A stretch of DNA of 64,000 bases from Pseudomonas sp. Os17 (GTDB lineage: Bacteria > Pseudomonadota > Gammaproteobacteria > Pseudomonadales > Pseudomonadaceae), in assembly GCF_001547895.1 (NCBI RefSeq), contig NZ_AP014627.1:1-64000 (forward strand), in the 5' to 3' direction. The stretch's first letter is position 1. Each line of letters begins with the position of its first letter. Below, one piece after another: positions 30,399 through 39,270 of this stretch. Position numbers and translations under genes: made by a program. The notes under the pieces are model-generated. The model worked only from the letters and a program-made list of their open reading frames with translations. It was not told the origin of the DNA and searched no databases.

Positions 30399-31967
30399 TC
30401 AGTCTTCGAAGTGGATCGGGCAGTGCTCCGGTCCTTCGAGCTTGATCAATTCCTCTTTCACCGCCTGCCGGGCTCGGCGCAGGGTCAGGCTGCGGTCCTG
30501 GCGTTTCAGTCGGCGCGCCTCCTGATGCAGCATCGCCACCCCTGAATAGTCGATGAAGTTGATCTGCCGGGCGTCGATCACCAGTTTCGGTGCGTGGCAG
30601 CGTTGCATGCGCACTTGCAGGTAATGACTGGCGCCAAAGAAGATCGAGCCGCCGACCCGCAGGACGTCGGCATCGCCCTCGCTGGACTGCTGCACCCGTG
30701 GCTGCGACGTGCGCTTGAGGTAGAAGAACAGCGACGCCAGGACCCCGGCATAGATCGCCGTCTGCAACTCCAGGAGCAAGGTGGCGATGCAGGTCAGGCT
30801 CATCACCACAAATTCGGCGCGGCTGACCCGGAATAGCGCGCGTATGCCCCGATGGTCCACCAGCCCCCAGCAGATCAGCAGGATGCTGCCGGCCATGGCC
30901 GGAATCGGGATGTGGGCGATCAGCCCGGCGCCGGCCACCGCGAACAGCGCCACCCACAGCGCCGAGAACACCCCGGCCAGGGGCGAGCGGGCACCGGCTT
31001 CATAACTCAAGCCCGAGCGGGTGAAAGAGCCGGAGGACAGGTAGCCGGAGAAAAACGCCCCGACCATGTTCGACAGGCCCTGGGCGCGGACTTCCTGGTT
31101 GGCGTCGAGCAGTTGTTCCGAACGTGCCGACAGCGAGCGGGCAATCGACAGGCTGGTGACCAGCCCCAGCATCCCCACCGCCACGGCACTGGGCAGCAGC
31201 CGCAGGACCAGCTCCAGGTCCAGTGGCAACGGGCTCAAGGGCGGTAGCCGGCCCACGAAGGCGCTGACCAATTTGACGTGGCCGAACACCCCCGGCAGCA
31301 ACCAGACCACCAGCGCACTGAGCACCAGGCTGAGCAACAGGCTGGGCCAGCGTGGCGCCAGTAGCTTCAGGCCGAGGCCGACGATCAGGCTGCCCAGCCC
31401 CAGCAACAGCGAAGGCTTGTCCACAGCGTCCAGGTGTTCCAGCAGCAAGCTCAGGCTATTGAGGGCGGTGGCCTGATTCGGCAGCTCCAGGCCCAGGAGG
31501 TTGGGCAATTGCCCCAGGGCAATCACCACCGCGGCACCGAGGGTGAAGCCCAGCACCACCGAATGCGAGACGAAGTTCACCAGGGCGCCGAAACGCAGCA
31601 GCCCCAGCAGCCACTGGAAGATCCCCGCCAGCAGGGTCAGCAGCAGGATCAGGGTGATGTAGTCCTCGGACGCCGGCACCGCCAGGGGGCTGACGCTGGC
31701 ATACAGCACGATGGAAATCGCTGCCGTGGGCCCGCAGATCAGGTGCCAGGACGAGCCCCAGAGGCAGGCCACCAGCACCGGGACTATGGCCGCGTACAGC
31801 CCGTACTCCGGCGGCAGGCCGGCAATCAGCGCATAGGCGATCGATTGCGGCAGGGCGAGGATCGCGCCACTGAGCCCCACCAGCAGATCACGACCGACGC
31901 TGGCGCGGGTCTGCTGGGGCAGCCAGCCGAGAAAAGGCAGGAGTGAATGGCGGTTGGGCCAGGCCAT
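30399..31967 (-). CDS. SulP-family anion transporter with STAS domain
   Basis: This 522-aa inner-membrane protein has about ten or more hydrophobic helices. Early motifs include LPQSIAYALIAGLPPEYGLYAAIVP near 38 (in pieces), typical of the SulP/SLC26 family, and ARSEQLLDANQEVRAQGLSN near 274. A cytoplasmic STAS domain closes the protein (LVIDARQINFIDYSGVAML near 450). The transported anion (sulfate, bicarbonate or another) cannot be told from sequence. It is alone on the minus strand. PAO1 has a SulP gene (PA0029) near this place. Confidence 0.92.
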   Translation of the reverse strand: MAWPNRHSLLPFLGWLPQQTRASVGRDLLVGLSGAILALPQSIAYALIAGLPPEYGLYAAIVPVLVACLWGSSWHLICGPTAAISIVLYASVSPLAVPASEDYITLILLLTLLAGIFQWLLGLLRFGALVNFVSHSVVLGFTLGAAVVIALGQLPNLLGLELPNQATALNSLSLLLEHLDAVDKPSLLLGLGSLIVGLGLKLLAPRWPSLLLSLVLSALVVWLLPGVFGHVKLVSAFVGRLPPLSPLPLDLELVLRLLPSAVAVGMLGLVTSLSIARSLSARSEQLLDANQEVRAQGLSNMVGAFFSGYLSSGSFTRSGLSYEAGARSPLAGVFSALWVALFAVAGAGLIAHIPIPAMAGSILLICWGLVDHRGIRALFRVSRAEFVVMSLTCIATLLLELQTAIYAGVLASLFFYLKRTSQPRVQQSSEGDADVLRVGGSIFFGASHYLQVRMQRCHAPKLVIDARQINFIDYSGVAMLHQEARRLKRQDRSLTLRRARQAVKEELIKLEGPEHCPIHFED

Positions 31968-32075
31968 GGTTGCTCACGGATGGGGGAATTCGAGGGGGCC
32001 AGGGTAATGCATTGTCAGGCTTCGGGCATGTGGCGAGGCTGGCCCCTGATCCCGCAGGAGCCGGCGCACCTTGGG

Positions 32076-32993
32076 CTACAACTTGGCCTTCACCGCCGCC
32101 AGGGCCTCTTTGTCATCGATGGTCCGGACCCCTTGCAGCCACTGCTCCAGCACCGCCGGGTTGGCCTTGATCCAGGCCTTGGCGGCATCGGCGTTGCTGA
32201 GCTTGTTGTTCACCACCTCGGCCATGATGGCGTTCTCCATGTCCTGGGTGAACCGCAGGTTGCTCAGGAGCTTGCCGACGTTCGGGCAGGCCTGTGCATA
32301 ACCCTTGCGCGTCAGGGTGTAGACGCTGCCGCTGGCGCCGAAGTACTGCTCGCCCCCGGTCAGGTAACGCATGTTCAGCTGCACGTTCATCGGGTGCGGG
32401 GTCCAGCCGAGGAAGGTCACGAAGCGCTGTTTTTTCGTGGCCCGGGACACCTCGGCGAGCATCGCCTGCTCGCTGGACTCGATCAGCTTCCACTGGCCTA
32501 GATTGAACTCGTTGTTCTTGATGATCGCCTGCAGCGACAGGTTGGCCGGAGCACCGGAGCCGATGCCGTAGATCTTCCTGTCGAACTTGTCGGCGAATGT
32601 GTTCAGGTCGGCGAAATCATGCACCCCGGCGTCCCATACGTAGTTCGGAACCGCCAGGGTGAACTCGGTGCCTTCCAGGTTCTTCGCCAGCTGGATCACC
32701 TCGCCATTGGCCACGAACTTGTCGTAGAAGCCCTGCTGCGCCGGCATCCAGTTGCCCAGGAACACATCCACCTGGCCGTCCTTGAGGCCGCCGTAGGTGA
32801 TGGGCACCGCCAGGGTGTCGATCTTGGCCTTGTAGCCCATGCCCTCCAGCAGAAAGCTGGCGATGGCGTTGGTGGCGGCGATGTCGCTCCAGCCCGGATC
32901 GGCCATCTTCACGGTTGCGCACGAGTCGGCCCAGGCGGTTGCGCTGCCCAGAGCCAGGAACCCGACGGCCAGCGCTGTGGATAACGTTTGCAT
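32076..32993 (-). CDS. choX: Choline-binding ABC transporter periplasmic protein (ChoX-like)
   Basis: This 305-aa protein has a signal peptide (hydrophobic LALGSATAWADSC, cut near 22) and the glycine-betaine/choline-binding fold: DPGWSDIAATNAI near 33, NWMPAQQGF near 82, GSGAPANLSLQ near 145, and WTPHPMN near 195, the aromatic and anionic residues of the choline cage region. It is 15 bp downstream of betC on the same strand, so betC-choX probably form an operon that captures choline or its sulfate ester. The choline preference is inferred from the betC linkage. Confidence 0.88.
   Translation of the reverse strand: MQTLSTALAVGFLALGSATAWADSCATVKMADPGWSDIAATNAIASFLLEGMGYKAKIDTLAVPITYGGLKDGQVDVFLGNWMPAQQGFYDKFVANGEVIQLAKNLEGTEFTLAVPNYVWDAGVHDFADLNTFADKFDRKIYGIGSGAPANLSLQAIIKNNEFNLGQWKLIESSEQAMLAEVSRATKKQRFVTFLGWTPHPMNVQLNMRYLTGGEQYFGASGSVYTLTRKGYAQACPNVGKLLSNLRFTQDMENAIMAEVVNNKLSNADAAKAWIKANPAVLEQWLQGVRTIDDKEALAAVKAKL
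32976..32984 (-). promoter_or_regulatory. DnaA box at start of choX
   Basis: Exact TGTGGATAA on the + strand inside the signal-peptide codons of choX. With the box at 33028-33036 it forms a same-orientation pair 52 bp apart across the betC/choX junction. Confidence 0.5.
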
Positions 32994-33008
32994 GCTCTTC
33001 CCCTTGGA

Positions 33009-34523
33009 TTATTGGTGTTGGCAGGGTTGTGGATAACGCGCCTTGCGCTCCAGATCGTCGAGGTCGATGTGGTTGCGCATGTATTGCGCACTGGCGTCGA
33101 CCAGGGGCTGGTGATCCCAGCTCTTGCGCGTGCCCCGGTTCAGGGCGTCGGCCACCAGGCGGCGACGGCGCTGGCTGGCCAGGACCTGTTGGTGAATGGT
33201 CGGGATGTCCCACTTGGCCCGGGCCTCGGCGAGGAAGGCGTCGAACAGCGCTCGATGCTCGGCCGACTGGCTGAGGTCGATGCGCTCTTGCGGGTCGTGG
33301 GCGACATCGAAGAGCAGGCACGGGTCGTCTTCGCTGTAGATGAATTTGTAGGCGCCCCGGCGAATCATCATCAGCGGGCTGATAGTGCCCTCGGCCATGT
33401 ATTCGCCGAACACCTCATCGTGGCCGCCCTGCCCCAGCAGATGGGGGACCAGGGAGCGGCCGTCCAGGGGCAGGTTGGGCTCCACATGGCCGCCGGCCAG
33501 TTCCACCAGGGTCGGCAGCAGGTCGGCAGTGGACACCGCGGCGCCGACCCGCCCGGCGGCGAACTGCCCCGGCGCGCAGATCAGCAGCGGCACCCGGGCG
33601 GCCATTTCGAACCAGTGCATTTTGTACCAGAGGCCACGCTCGCCGAGCATGTCGCCGTGGTCGCCGGAAAACACGATCAACGTGTCGTCCGCCAGCCCGG
33701 TGTCTTCCAGGGTCTGCAGCAGCTTGCCGACGTTGCTGTCGATGTAGCTGCAGGCGCCGAAGTAGGCCCGCCGCGCGTCGCGGATCTTATCCACAGGCAG
33801 CGGCTTGTCCCACAGGTCGTAGACCTTGAGCAGGCGCTGGGAGTGCGGGTCTAGCTCGCTCTGGGGCGGGGTCTGGGGCAGTGGAATGTCGTCGTCGCGG
33901 TACAGATCCCAGAACGCCTTGGGAATGGTGTAGGGATCGTGGGGATGGGTCATGGACACGGTGAGGCAGAACGGCTGGTCGCCGCCCGCGCGAACGTGGT
34001 CGAACAGGTATTGCCGGGCCTTGAACACCACCTCTTCGTCGAAATCCAGTTGGTTGGTGCGCACGCAAGGGCCGGCCTGCAGCACCGAGGACATGTTGTG
34101 GTACCAGCTGGGGCGCACCTGGGGCTCATCCCAGTTCACCGCCCAGCCGTAGTCGGCGGGGTAGATGTCAGTGGTCAGGCGTTCTTCGTAGCCGTGCAAC
34201 TGGTCCGGGCCGCAGAAGTGCATCTTGCCCGACAGCGCGGTGCGATAGCCCAGGCGCCGCAGGTAGTGGGCATAGGTGGGCACGTCGGCGGGAAAGTCCG
34301 CGGCGTTGTCGTAGGCGCCGATCTTGCTCGGCAACTGGCCGCTGACCAGGGTGAAGCGCGACGGCGCGCACAGCGGGCTGTTGCAGTAGGCAGCGTCGAA
34401 CACCACGCCCCGGGCGGCCAGGCGGCTGAGGTGCGGCAGCTGGATGGGCGATGGACCGTAGAACGGCAGCAAGGGCGCGGCCATCTGGTCGGCCATGATG
34501 AAAAGAATGTTCTTGCGCTTCAT
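33009..34523 (-). CDS. betC: Choline-sulfatase
   Basis: BetC hydrolyses choline-O-sulfate to choline and sulfate, feeding glycine betaine synthesis. The 504-aa sulfatase has the formylglycine-forming CAPSR motif with Cys at about 52 (serving as the nucleophile after oxidation), the N-terminal metal-binding Asp in MADQ, and FSGDHGDMLGERGLWYK near 283 for the other metal ligands. ATG 34523 is chosen over one 18 bp upstream because it begins the conserved MKRKNILFIMADQ. It is divergent from a LysR gene and upstream of choX. Confidence 0.95.
   Translation of the reverse strand: MKRKNILFIMADQMAAPLLPFYGPSPIQLPHLSRLAARGVVFDAAYCNSPLCAPSRFTLVSGQLPSKIGAYDNAADFPADVPTYAHYLRRLGYRTALSGKMHFCGPDQLHGYEERLTTDIYPADYGWAVNWDEPQVRPSWYHNMSSVLQAGPCVRTNQLDFDEEVVFKARQYLFDHVRAGGDQPFCLTVSMTHPHDPYTIPKAFWDLYRDDDIPLPQTPPQSELDPHSQRLLKVYDLWDKPLPVDKIRDARRAYFGACSYIDSNVGKLLQTLEDTGLADDTLIVFSGDHGDMLGERGLWYKMHWFEMAARVPLLICAPGQFAAGRVGAAVSTADLLPTLVELAGGHVEPNLPLDGRSLVPHLLGQGGHDEVFGEYMAEGTISPLMMIRRGAYKFIYSEDDPCLLFDVAHDPQERIDLSQSAEHRALFDAFLAEARAKWDIPTIHQQVLASQRRRRLVADALNRGTRKSWDHQPLVDASAQYMRNHIDLDDLERKARYPQPCQHQ
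33028..33036 (-). promoter_or_regulatory. DnaA box near 3' end of betC
   Basis: Exact TGTGGATAA on the + strand inside the last betC codons, paired with the box at 32976. Confidence 0.5.
33787..33795 (+). promoter_or_regulatory. DnaA box inside betC
   Basis: Perfect TTATCCACA within betC; the last one I found in the window. None was noticed beyond this point. Confidence 0.5.
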
Positions 34524-34637
34524 GGATTCGCGGCATTCCATAGTCGACGGTTATGCGAAAGTGCTGCGATCGAGCATGGATTCCATGTCTTTGGCGGTAA
34601 AGCCCATGTGCGGCAATGACTAGGATAAGCACCGCTT

Positions 34638-35588
34638 ATGTATGAAGCCCTTGGTGACCTGTCCCTGGACCTGCTCCGGGTGTTTGAAGCGGCCGCGCGT
34701 CTGCGCAGCTTCACCGCGGCGGCGGTGGAACTGGGCACTACCCAGCCGGCCATCAGCCAGCAGATCAAGCGCCTGGAAGAGCAGTTGCAGGTGCGCCTGT
34801 TCGACCGCATCTACCGCGGCATCGAACTGACCGAGTCCGGCGCGCTGTTGCTGGAACAGGTGCAGGCCGGCCTGCAGAGCATCGACGCCGGCCTCACGGC
34901 CCTGGCCCAGCAGCATCAGCATGAGGTGTTGCAGGTGGCCACGGATTTCGCCTTCGCCGCCTACTGGCTGATGCCGCGCCTGCATCGTTTCCATCAGGCC
35001 AACCCCCAGGTGGACGTCAGCCTGGTGACCAGCGAGCGCAGCCACAGCATGTTGCGCAGCGATATCGATGTGGCGGTGCTGTTCGGCGACGGACGTTTCA
35101 AGCATGGCGAAAGCCACTGGCTGTTCAGCGAGGAAGTGTTTCCGGTGTGCAGCCCGCTGCTGCTCAAGGAGCGCCTGGCGCCCCTGCCCGCCCAGGCCCT
35201 GCTGGAGATGCCGCTGCTGCACCTGCGGGGGGAAAACGCCAGTCACTGGTTCGACTGGAGCGGGGTGTTCCGCGAACTGGGCCTGGCCGGCGCCCCGCCC
35301 CCGGGGCAATTGCGTTTCGACAATTACACCCTGCTGATCCAGGCGGCCATCGGCGGCCAGGGCGTGGCCATCGGCTGGCGTCATCTGGTGGACGATCTGC
35401 TGGCACAGGGGCTGTTGTGCCGGCCGATCGCCCAGAGTGCGCTGTCCGCCTACGGCTATTACGTGGTGCTGCCGCCGCGCAAGCGTCGCGGACCGTTGAT
35501 CCAGCGCTTCGTCGACTGGCTGATGGCCGAGCAGGCCGGCAGTGCCCAGTCCCTCAGGGGGCTGGCGTTGCCGTCCATTGCCCTGTAG
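34638..35588 (+). CDS. LysR-type regulator beside betC
   Basis: This 316-aa protein has a LysR winged helix-turn-helix at 6-65 (RLRSFTAAAVELGTTQPAISQQIKRLEEQL, in pieces) and a substrate-binding domain related to GcvA-type regulators. It is divergent from betC across 114 bp, and in PAO1 a LysR gene (PA0032) holds the same place, so it probably controls betC-choX. Its stop lies within the DoxX gene on the other strand, a convergent overlap of 35 bp (35554-35588). Confidence 0.93.
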   Translation: MYEALGDLSLDLLRVFEAAARLRSFTAAAVELGTTQPAISQQIKRLEEQLQVRLFDRIYRGIELTESGALLLEQVQAGLQSIDAGLTALAQQHQHEVLQVATDFAFAAYWLMPRLHRFHQANPQVDVSLVTSERSHSMLRSDIDVAVLFGDGRFKHGESHWLFSEEVFPVCSPLLLKERLAPLPAQALLEMPLLHLRGENASHWFDWSGVFRELGLAGAPPPGQLRFDNYTLLIQAAIGGQGVAIGWRHLVDDLLAQGLLCRPIAQSALSAYGYYVVLPPRKRRGPLIQRFVDWLMAEQAGSAQSLRGLALPSIAL

Positions 35589-36015
35589 ACGGCACCTTGA
35601 ACAGGCTCCACAGGGACAGTGCGCCGTTGCCCAGGCACACCAGCGCCAGCGACACCACCGCGAGGAAGGCCAGGTATTCCCAGCCGCCCCCCGGGCTGGT
35701 GTAGATCCAGCCGTGGGCGCCGTGGACGAAGACGATCGCCCCCAGCAGCATCGGCATCAGCCCCAGGGCGATCCAGCGCACGCCTACCCCGAGGATCAGC
35801 AGCAAGCCCCCCACCAGCTCGGCGCACACCGCCGGGTAGGTCAGCCACTCGGGCATGCCGGTGGCGCCGAACAGCTTGAGGGTGCCCGGCCAGCCCAGGA
35901 CCAGGATCTTGAACAGGGCGTGGGCGACGTACATGGCGCCCAGGGCCAGGCGCAGGAACAGGGCGGCCCATTGTTCCGGTGCCTGGAGCGGCGATCTGAT
36001 TGGGAGTGCAGGCAT
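35554..36015 (-). CDS. DoxX-family membrane protein
   Basis: This 153-aa inner-membrane protein has four hydrophobic helices: about 20-40, 55-75 (AVCAELVGGLLLILGVGVRW), 82-100, and 112-130. The YPAVCAELVGGLLLI and FRLALG-like starts are typical of DoxX/SURF4-fold proteins. Its precise role is unsettled; DoxX proteins often accompany redox or quinone genes. ATG at 36015 is used because the upstream extension is low-complexity antisense. It follows the UbiA-family gene by 53 bp on the minus strand, so the pair may be one operon. Confidence 0.88.
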   Translation of the reverse strand: MPALPIRSPLQAPEQWAALFLRLALGAMYVAHALFKILVLGWPGTLKLFGATGMPEWLTYPAVCAELVGGLLLILGVGVRWIALGLMPMLLGAIVFVHGAHGWIYTSPGGGWEYLAFLAVVSLALVCLGNGALSLWSLFKVPSTGQWTATPAP

Positions 36016-36068
36016 ATGACAAGTCCTTGTGTGGTTGGGAAGGTTGCGGATTGCTGAGTGTCCGGCGG

Positions 36069-36977
36069 TCAAACGATGGCCACCGAGGCGCCGACCAGTA
36101 ACAGCACGCCGATGTGGACGTTGCTGCGAAACAGGTGGTTGCAGGGCTCCGGGTGGTCCGGACTGAACAGGCTGAGCTGGTAGGCCAGGGCCAGGGCGAT
36201 TGGCAGCAGCAGGATGAAAAAGCCCGGGTTGGCACCGGCCAGCAGGCCCGCGCCGCACCAGCACAGCAGGGTCATGGCGTAGAACCCGGCGATCCAGGTC
36301 CTGCCCCGTTCGGCGAACAGCGTGGCGGTGGAGCGCAGGCCCATGTTCAGGTCGTCCTCACGGTCGCTGTAGGCATAGAGGGTGTCGTAGCCCAACTGCC
36401 AGAACAGGCAGCCCAGCCACAGCGCCAGTGCACTGGGTTGCAGGCTGCCGGTGGTTTCCACGCTGGCCATGAGCACGCCCCAGTTGAACACCGCGCCGAG
36501 AAACGCCTGGGGCCAGTGGGTGAAGCGCTTGAACAGCGGGTAGACCAGGGTCAGGGGCACGCAGCACAGGGCCAGCAGCACCGTCGCCGGTTGCAGAAGC
36601 GGCAGCAACCCGGCGGCCAGCAGCAACGTCACGGTCAGGCAGGCCAGGGCTTGGGCGAGGCTCAGCGAACCCTGGGCCAGGGGCCGCTGGCGGGTGCGGT
36701 TGACCCGGGCGTCGAAGCCGCGATCGAGGATGTCGTTGATGCAGCAGCCGGCACTGCGCATCAGCAGGGCGCCGAGGGCGAACACCAGCACGGTGCCGAC
36801 CGGGGGAATGCGCCCGGCGCAGAGGATCAGCGCGGCCAGGGCCGGCAGCAGGGTCAGCCAGGTGCCGATGGGCCGGTCCAGGCGCATCAGGCGGGCGTAG
36901 GCCTGCCAGGATCGCGGCAGGCGGGTCGCGACCCAGTCATGGGCGCGGATGTCATTGAGGTCGGGGCTGGCGGGCAT
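36069..36977 (-). CDS. UbiA-family prenyltransferase (second 4-HB polyprenyltransferase type)
   Basis: This 302-aa membrane enzyme carries both aspartate-rich motifs of UbiA: NDILDRGFD near 75 and YAYSDREDDLNMG near 200, the prenyl-diphosphate/Mg sites, and the LDRPIGTWLTLLPAL segment near 32. UbiA proteins attach a polyprenyl chain to 4-hydroxybenzoate or a related ring. In Pseudomonas the ubiquinone ubiA sits beside ubiC elsewhere, so this is probably a paralogue. ATG 36977 matches the family start. It lies upstream of a DoxX gene and is divergent from a LysR regulator. Confidence 0.9.
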   Translation of the reverse strand: MPASPDLNDIRAHDWVATRLPRSWQAYARLMRLDRPIGTWLTLLPALAALILCAGRIPPVGTVLVFALGALLMRSAGCCINDILDRGFDARVNRTRQRPLAQGSLSLAQALACLTVTLLLAAGLLPLLQPATVLLALCCVPLTLVYPLFKRFTHWPQAFLGAVFNWGVLMASVETTGSLQPSALALWLGCLFWQLGYDTLYAYSDREDDLNMGLRSTATLFAERGRTWIAGFYAMTLLCWCGAGLLAGANPGFFILLLPIALALAYQLSLFSPDHPEPCNHLFRSNVHIGVLLLVGASVAIV

Positions 36978-37205
36978 CTTCGGTCCCTGAATGTGAGCAC
37001 GGTGTTGATCACGACCCAGCGCTTTCAAGTGTTCAAAAAACACTCAGGCCGGTGGCGGTCACCGAACGTCGGGCAAGCCGCTGCCGTGATCGCACGGGTT
37101 GATTTTCAGTGCCATCTGCTTGCTGGTCGGATGCGCTAAAGTTGCCCGCCCCCGCCCGTTGCGGCAAGGGAACAATCCGCAATAGCCTCCTGCAGGATCT
37201 GCAAT

Positions 37206-38204
37206 ATGCTCCGTGATGAAGTGCCCCGCGTTCCACGTATCGACCTCAACCTGCTGCGGGTTTTCGATGCGGTCTATGAGGACCGCAGCATCCTGCTGGC
37301 CAGCAAGCGCCTGCATCTGAGCCAGTCGGCGGTCAGCCATGCCCTGACCCGGCTGCGCGAGTCCTTGCAGGACGAGCTGTTCATTCGCACGGCCAAGGGC
37401 ATGCAGCCGTCGGCCCGGGCCGAGGCGATTGCCGGCCCGTTGCGCGAGGCGCTGCTGACCATTCAACACACGGTCGGCGTGGAGCCATTCGACCCCGCCC
37501 GCGCGACGCGTACCTTCACCCTGGCGGCCAACGACTACCTGAGTTCGGTGCTGTTGGCGCCCTTGCTGCGGCGCCTGGCCCAGGTGGCGCCGGGGGTGGA
37601 TCTGGTGGTGCGTCCGGCGACCCGCCTGGACCTGGCCGAGCAGATCGATGTCGGACGTATCGATCTGGCCGTCGGGGTGTTTGCCGAGTTGCCGCAGCGG
37701 GTGCACAGCGCCTGTCTCTGGCGGCAGCAGGATGAGTTGCTGATGTGCCCCGAGCATCCCTTGCTCGACCTGCCTGTACTGACGCTTGAGGCCCTGGCGG
37801 ACCAGCCGTTGATCACGCTGTCGGTGGGCGGGCAGGAGGAAGGCGCGGTCAACGGCTACATTCTCGAGCGCGGCATTGCCCGGCAGTCGGAGATGTTCGA
37901 TCGCCAGCGCCTGGAGCAGGCACTGGCGGCGATTGGCCGGCGTCCCCAGTACAAGGTCACCCTGCCCCATGCCCTGGTGCTGCCGCAGTTGCTGGAGCAG
38001 TCGCGCCTGGTGGCGATTGTGCCGGAACCCTTGGCCCGGGCCTTCGAGCAGCGTTTTGGGCTGTGCCGGCGGGCGCTGCCGCTGGCGGTCGAGCCCTCAT
38101 CGCTGCTGGCGATCTGGCACGGGCGCAACAGTGCCGACCCGGCCCATCTCTGGCTGCGCCAGCAACTGCTGGAGGTGGCGGCGACGCTGGCGCAAGCGCT
38201 TTGA
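37206..38204 (+). CDS. LysR-type regulator divergent from UbiA/DoxX genes
   Basis: This 332-aa protein has the LysR winged helix-turn-helix near 10-70 (DLNLLRVFDAVYEDRSILLASKRL, LSQSAVSHALTRLRESL, in pieces) and a long effector-binding domain. It resembles NodD/SyrM-like regulators with RxxRAE...PLREAL. It is divergent from the UbiA-type gene over 228 bp, the standard layout for a LysR regulator and its target. The effector is unknown. Confidence 0.92.
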   Translation: MLRDEVPRVPRIDLNLLRVFDAVYEDRSILLASKRLHLSQSAVSHALTRLRESLQDELFIRTAKGMQPSARAEAIAGPLREALLTIQHTVGVEPFDPARATRTFTLAANDYLSSVLLAPLLRRLAQVAPGVDLVVRPATRLDLAEQIDVGRIDLAVGVFAELPQRVHSACLWRQQDELLMCPEHPLLDLPVLTLEALADQPLITLSVGGQEEGAVNGYILERGIARQSEMFDRQRLEQALAAIGRRPQYKVTLPHALVLPQLLEQSRLVAIVPEPLARAFEQRFGLCRRALPLAVEPSSLLAIWHGRNSADPAHLWLRQQLLEVAATLAQAL

Positions 38205-38308
38205 GCCGGTCGGCTTTCGGTGTTTTCATGGGGCCGGTGTTTTCTTCACAGCGGGTGTTCTGCATCTGTGGCGAGCCTTGAGGGCTCGTCTTTATCGCGA
38301 GGCTTTGC

Positions 38309-38635
38309 ATGCAACGGATCAAGGGCTATCACGCCCATGTCTACTTTGACGCCAGCACCCTGGAGCGCGCCCGGGCCTTGTGCGAACAGGCGGCGCAGTT
38401 GTTCGAGCTGAAAATGGGCCGGGTGCACCAGCGGCCGGTTGGACCGCACCCGGACTGGAGCTGCCAGCTGGCGTTCGCGCCAGAGGTGTTTGCCCAGGTG
38501 GTGCCGTGGCTGGCCCTCAACCGTCAGGGGCTGGTGGTGTTCCTGCACCCGGACACCGGGGACGATCTGCGGGATCACACCGATCATGCGATCTGGATGG
38601 GGGCCATGCGGCCGCTGGATCTGACAGGGTTCTGA
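38309..38635 (+). CDS. DOPA 4,5-dioxygenase family protein
   Basis: This 108-aa protein matches the DOPA-4,5-dioxygenase family: GYHAHVYFD at 6-14 with the first metal-binding His residues, the HQRPVGPHPDWSCQLAF block near 41, and HTDHAIWMG near 93 with further His. These enzymes open the ring of DOPA-type catechols. The true substrate here is unknown. It stands between a LysR gene and a CigR-like gene, alone on its strand. Confidence 0.9.
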   Translation: MQRIKGYHAHVYFDASTLERARALCEQAAQLFELKMGRVHQRPVGPHPDWSCQLAFAPEVFAQVVPWLALNRQGLVVFLHPDTGDDLRDHTDHAIWMGAMRPLDLTGF

Positions 38636-38692
38636 GGGGGCGCCTGGCCTGGCAGCCGGCTCCCGCGGGGGAGTCGGCTGGTTGAAAAACGA

Positions 38693-39148
38693 TCAGTAGA
38701 GCACGCCGTCGAGGATCTCGTAGACGATGCCGGTGCCCACGGCCATCAGGAAGATATCGCCGCCCATGCGTCGCCATTCATAGCCCGGGTAGACCGGCAG
38801 GCGTGACAGGGCGCGCCCATCCAGGCGTTCGCCGTAGTAACCGCGGGGCAAGGGTTGGCCGCGCACCAGGCGGATGCCGGGAGGTGGAGGGGCGCCCCGC
38901 ACGAAGTAGCCGCGATTGTCGTGGATGGTCTGGCGTACCGGGCCGAAGTCCCGCGGTGGGCCACCGCGCCGGTCGTTGTCCAGACCGCGGTGTTCGTTGC
39001 CTCGATTGTCCCAATGGCCCGGCGGTGGTCCTCCACGATCATCGCCATGGCCATGGTCGCCGCGTTCGTCGGCCATCACGTGCAGCAACGGGCTGGCGCC
39101 GAGCAGCAGCACCACGGCTCCGGCAATCAGACGTTTGGGCATTTTCAT
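38693..39148 (-). CDS. CigR/RcnB-like periplasmic protein
   Basis: This 151-aa secreted protein has a signal peptide (LIAGAVVLLLGASPLLHVMADE, given in pieces), then a long Gly/His/Asp/Arg-rich stretch (about 28-70), and ends with GDIFLMAVGTGIVYEILDGVLY, the C-terminal segment seen in CigR and RcnB-like proteins. CigR was described as an anti-virulence protein in Salmonella; here the function is unknown. ATG 39148 with AGGA about 8 bp upstream is preferred over the longer frame. It lies between the DOPA-dioxygenase-type gene and the trpBA terminator. Confidence 0.8.
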   Translation of the reverse strand: MKMPKRLIAGAVVLLLGASPLLHVMADERGDHGHGDDRGGPPPGHWDNRGNEHRGLDNDRRGGPPRDFGPVRQTIHDNRGYFVRGAPPPPGIRLVRGQPLPRGYYGERLDGRALSRLPVYPGYEWRRMGGDIFLMAVGTGIVYEILDGVLY

Positions 39149-39174
39149 CAGGCATTCCTCGCAGCACAAACAAC

Positions 39175-39206
39175 AAAAAGGGTTTCAGAACAGCGGTTCT
39201 GAAACC
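39175..39206 (-). terminator. Terminator of trpBA
   Basis: GGTTTCAGAAC / GTTCTGAAACC form a perfect 11-bp inverted repeat with a 4-base loop (39181-39206), followed on the minus strand by CTTTTTGTTG. It ends the minus-strand trpBA transcript 65 bp after the trpA stop. Confidence 0.85.
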
Positions 39207-39270
39207 CTCGGTCTTGTCTGTTTAGTGTGCGTCCAGAGGCGCTAATTCCTCTGTATCAGGAACTTTACCC

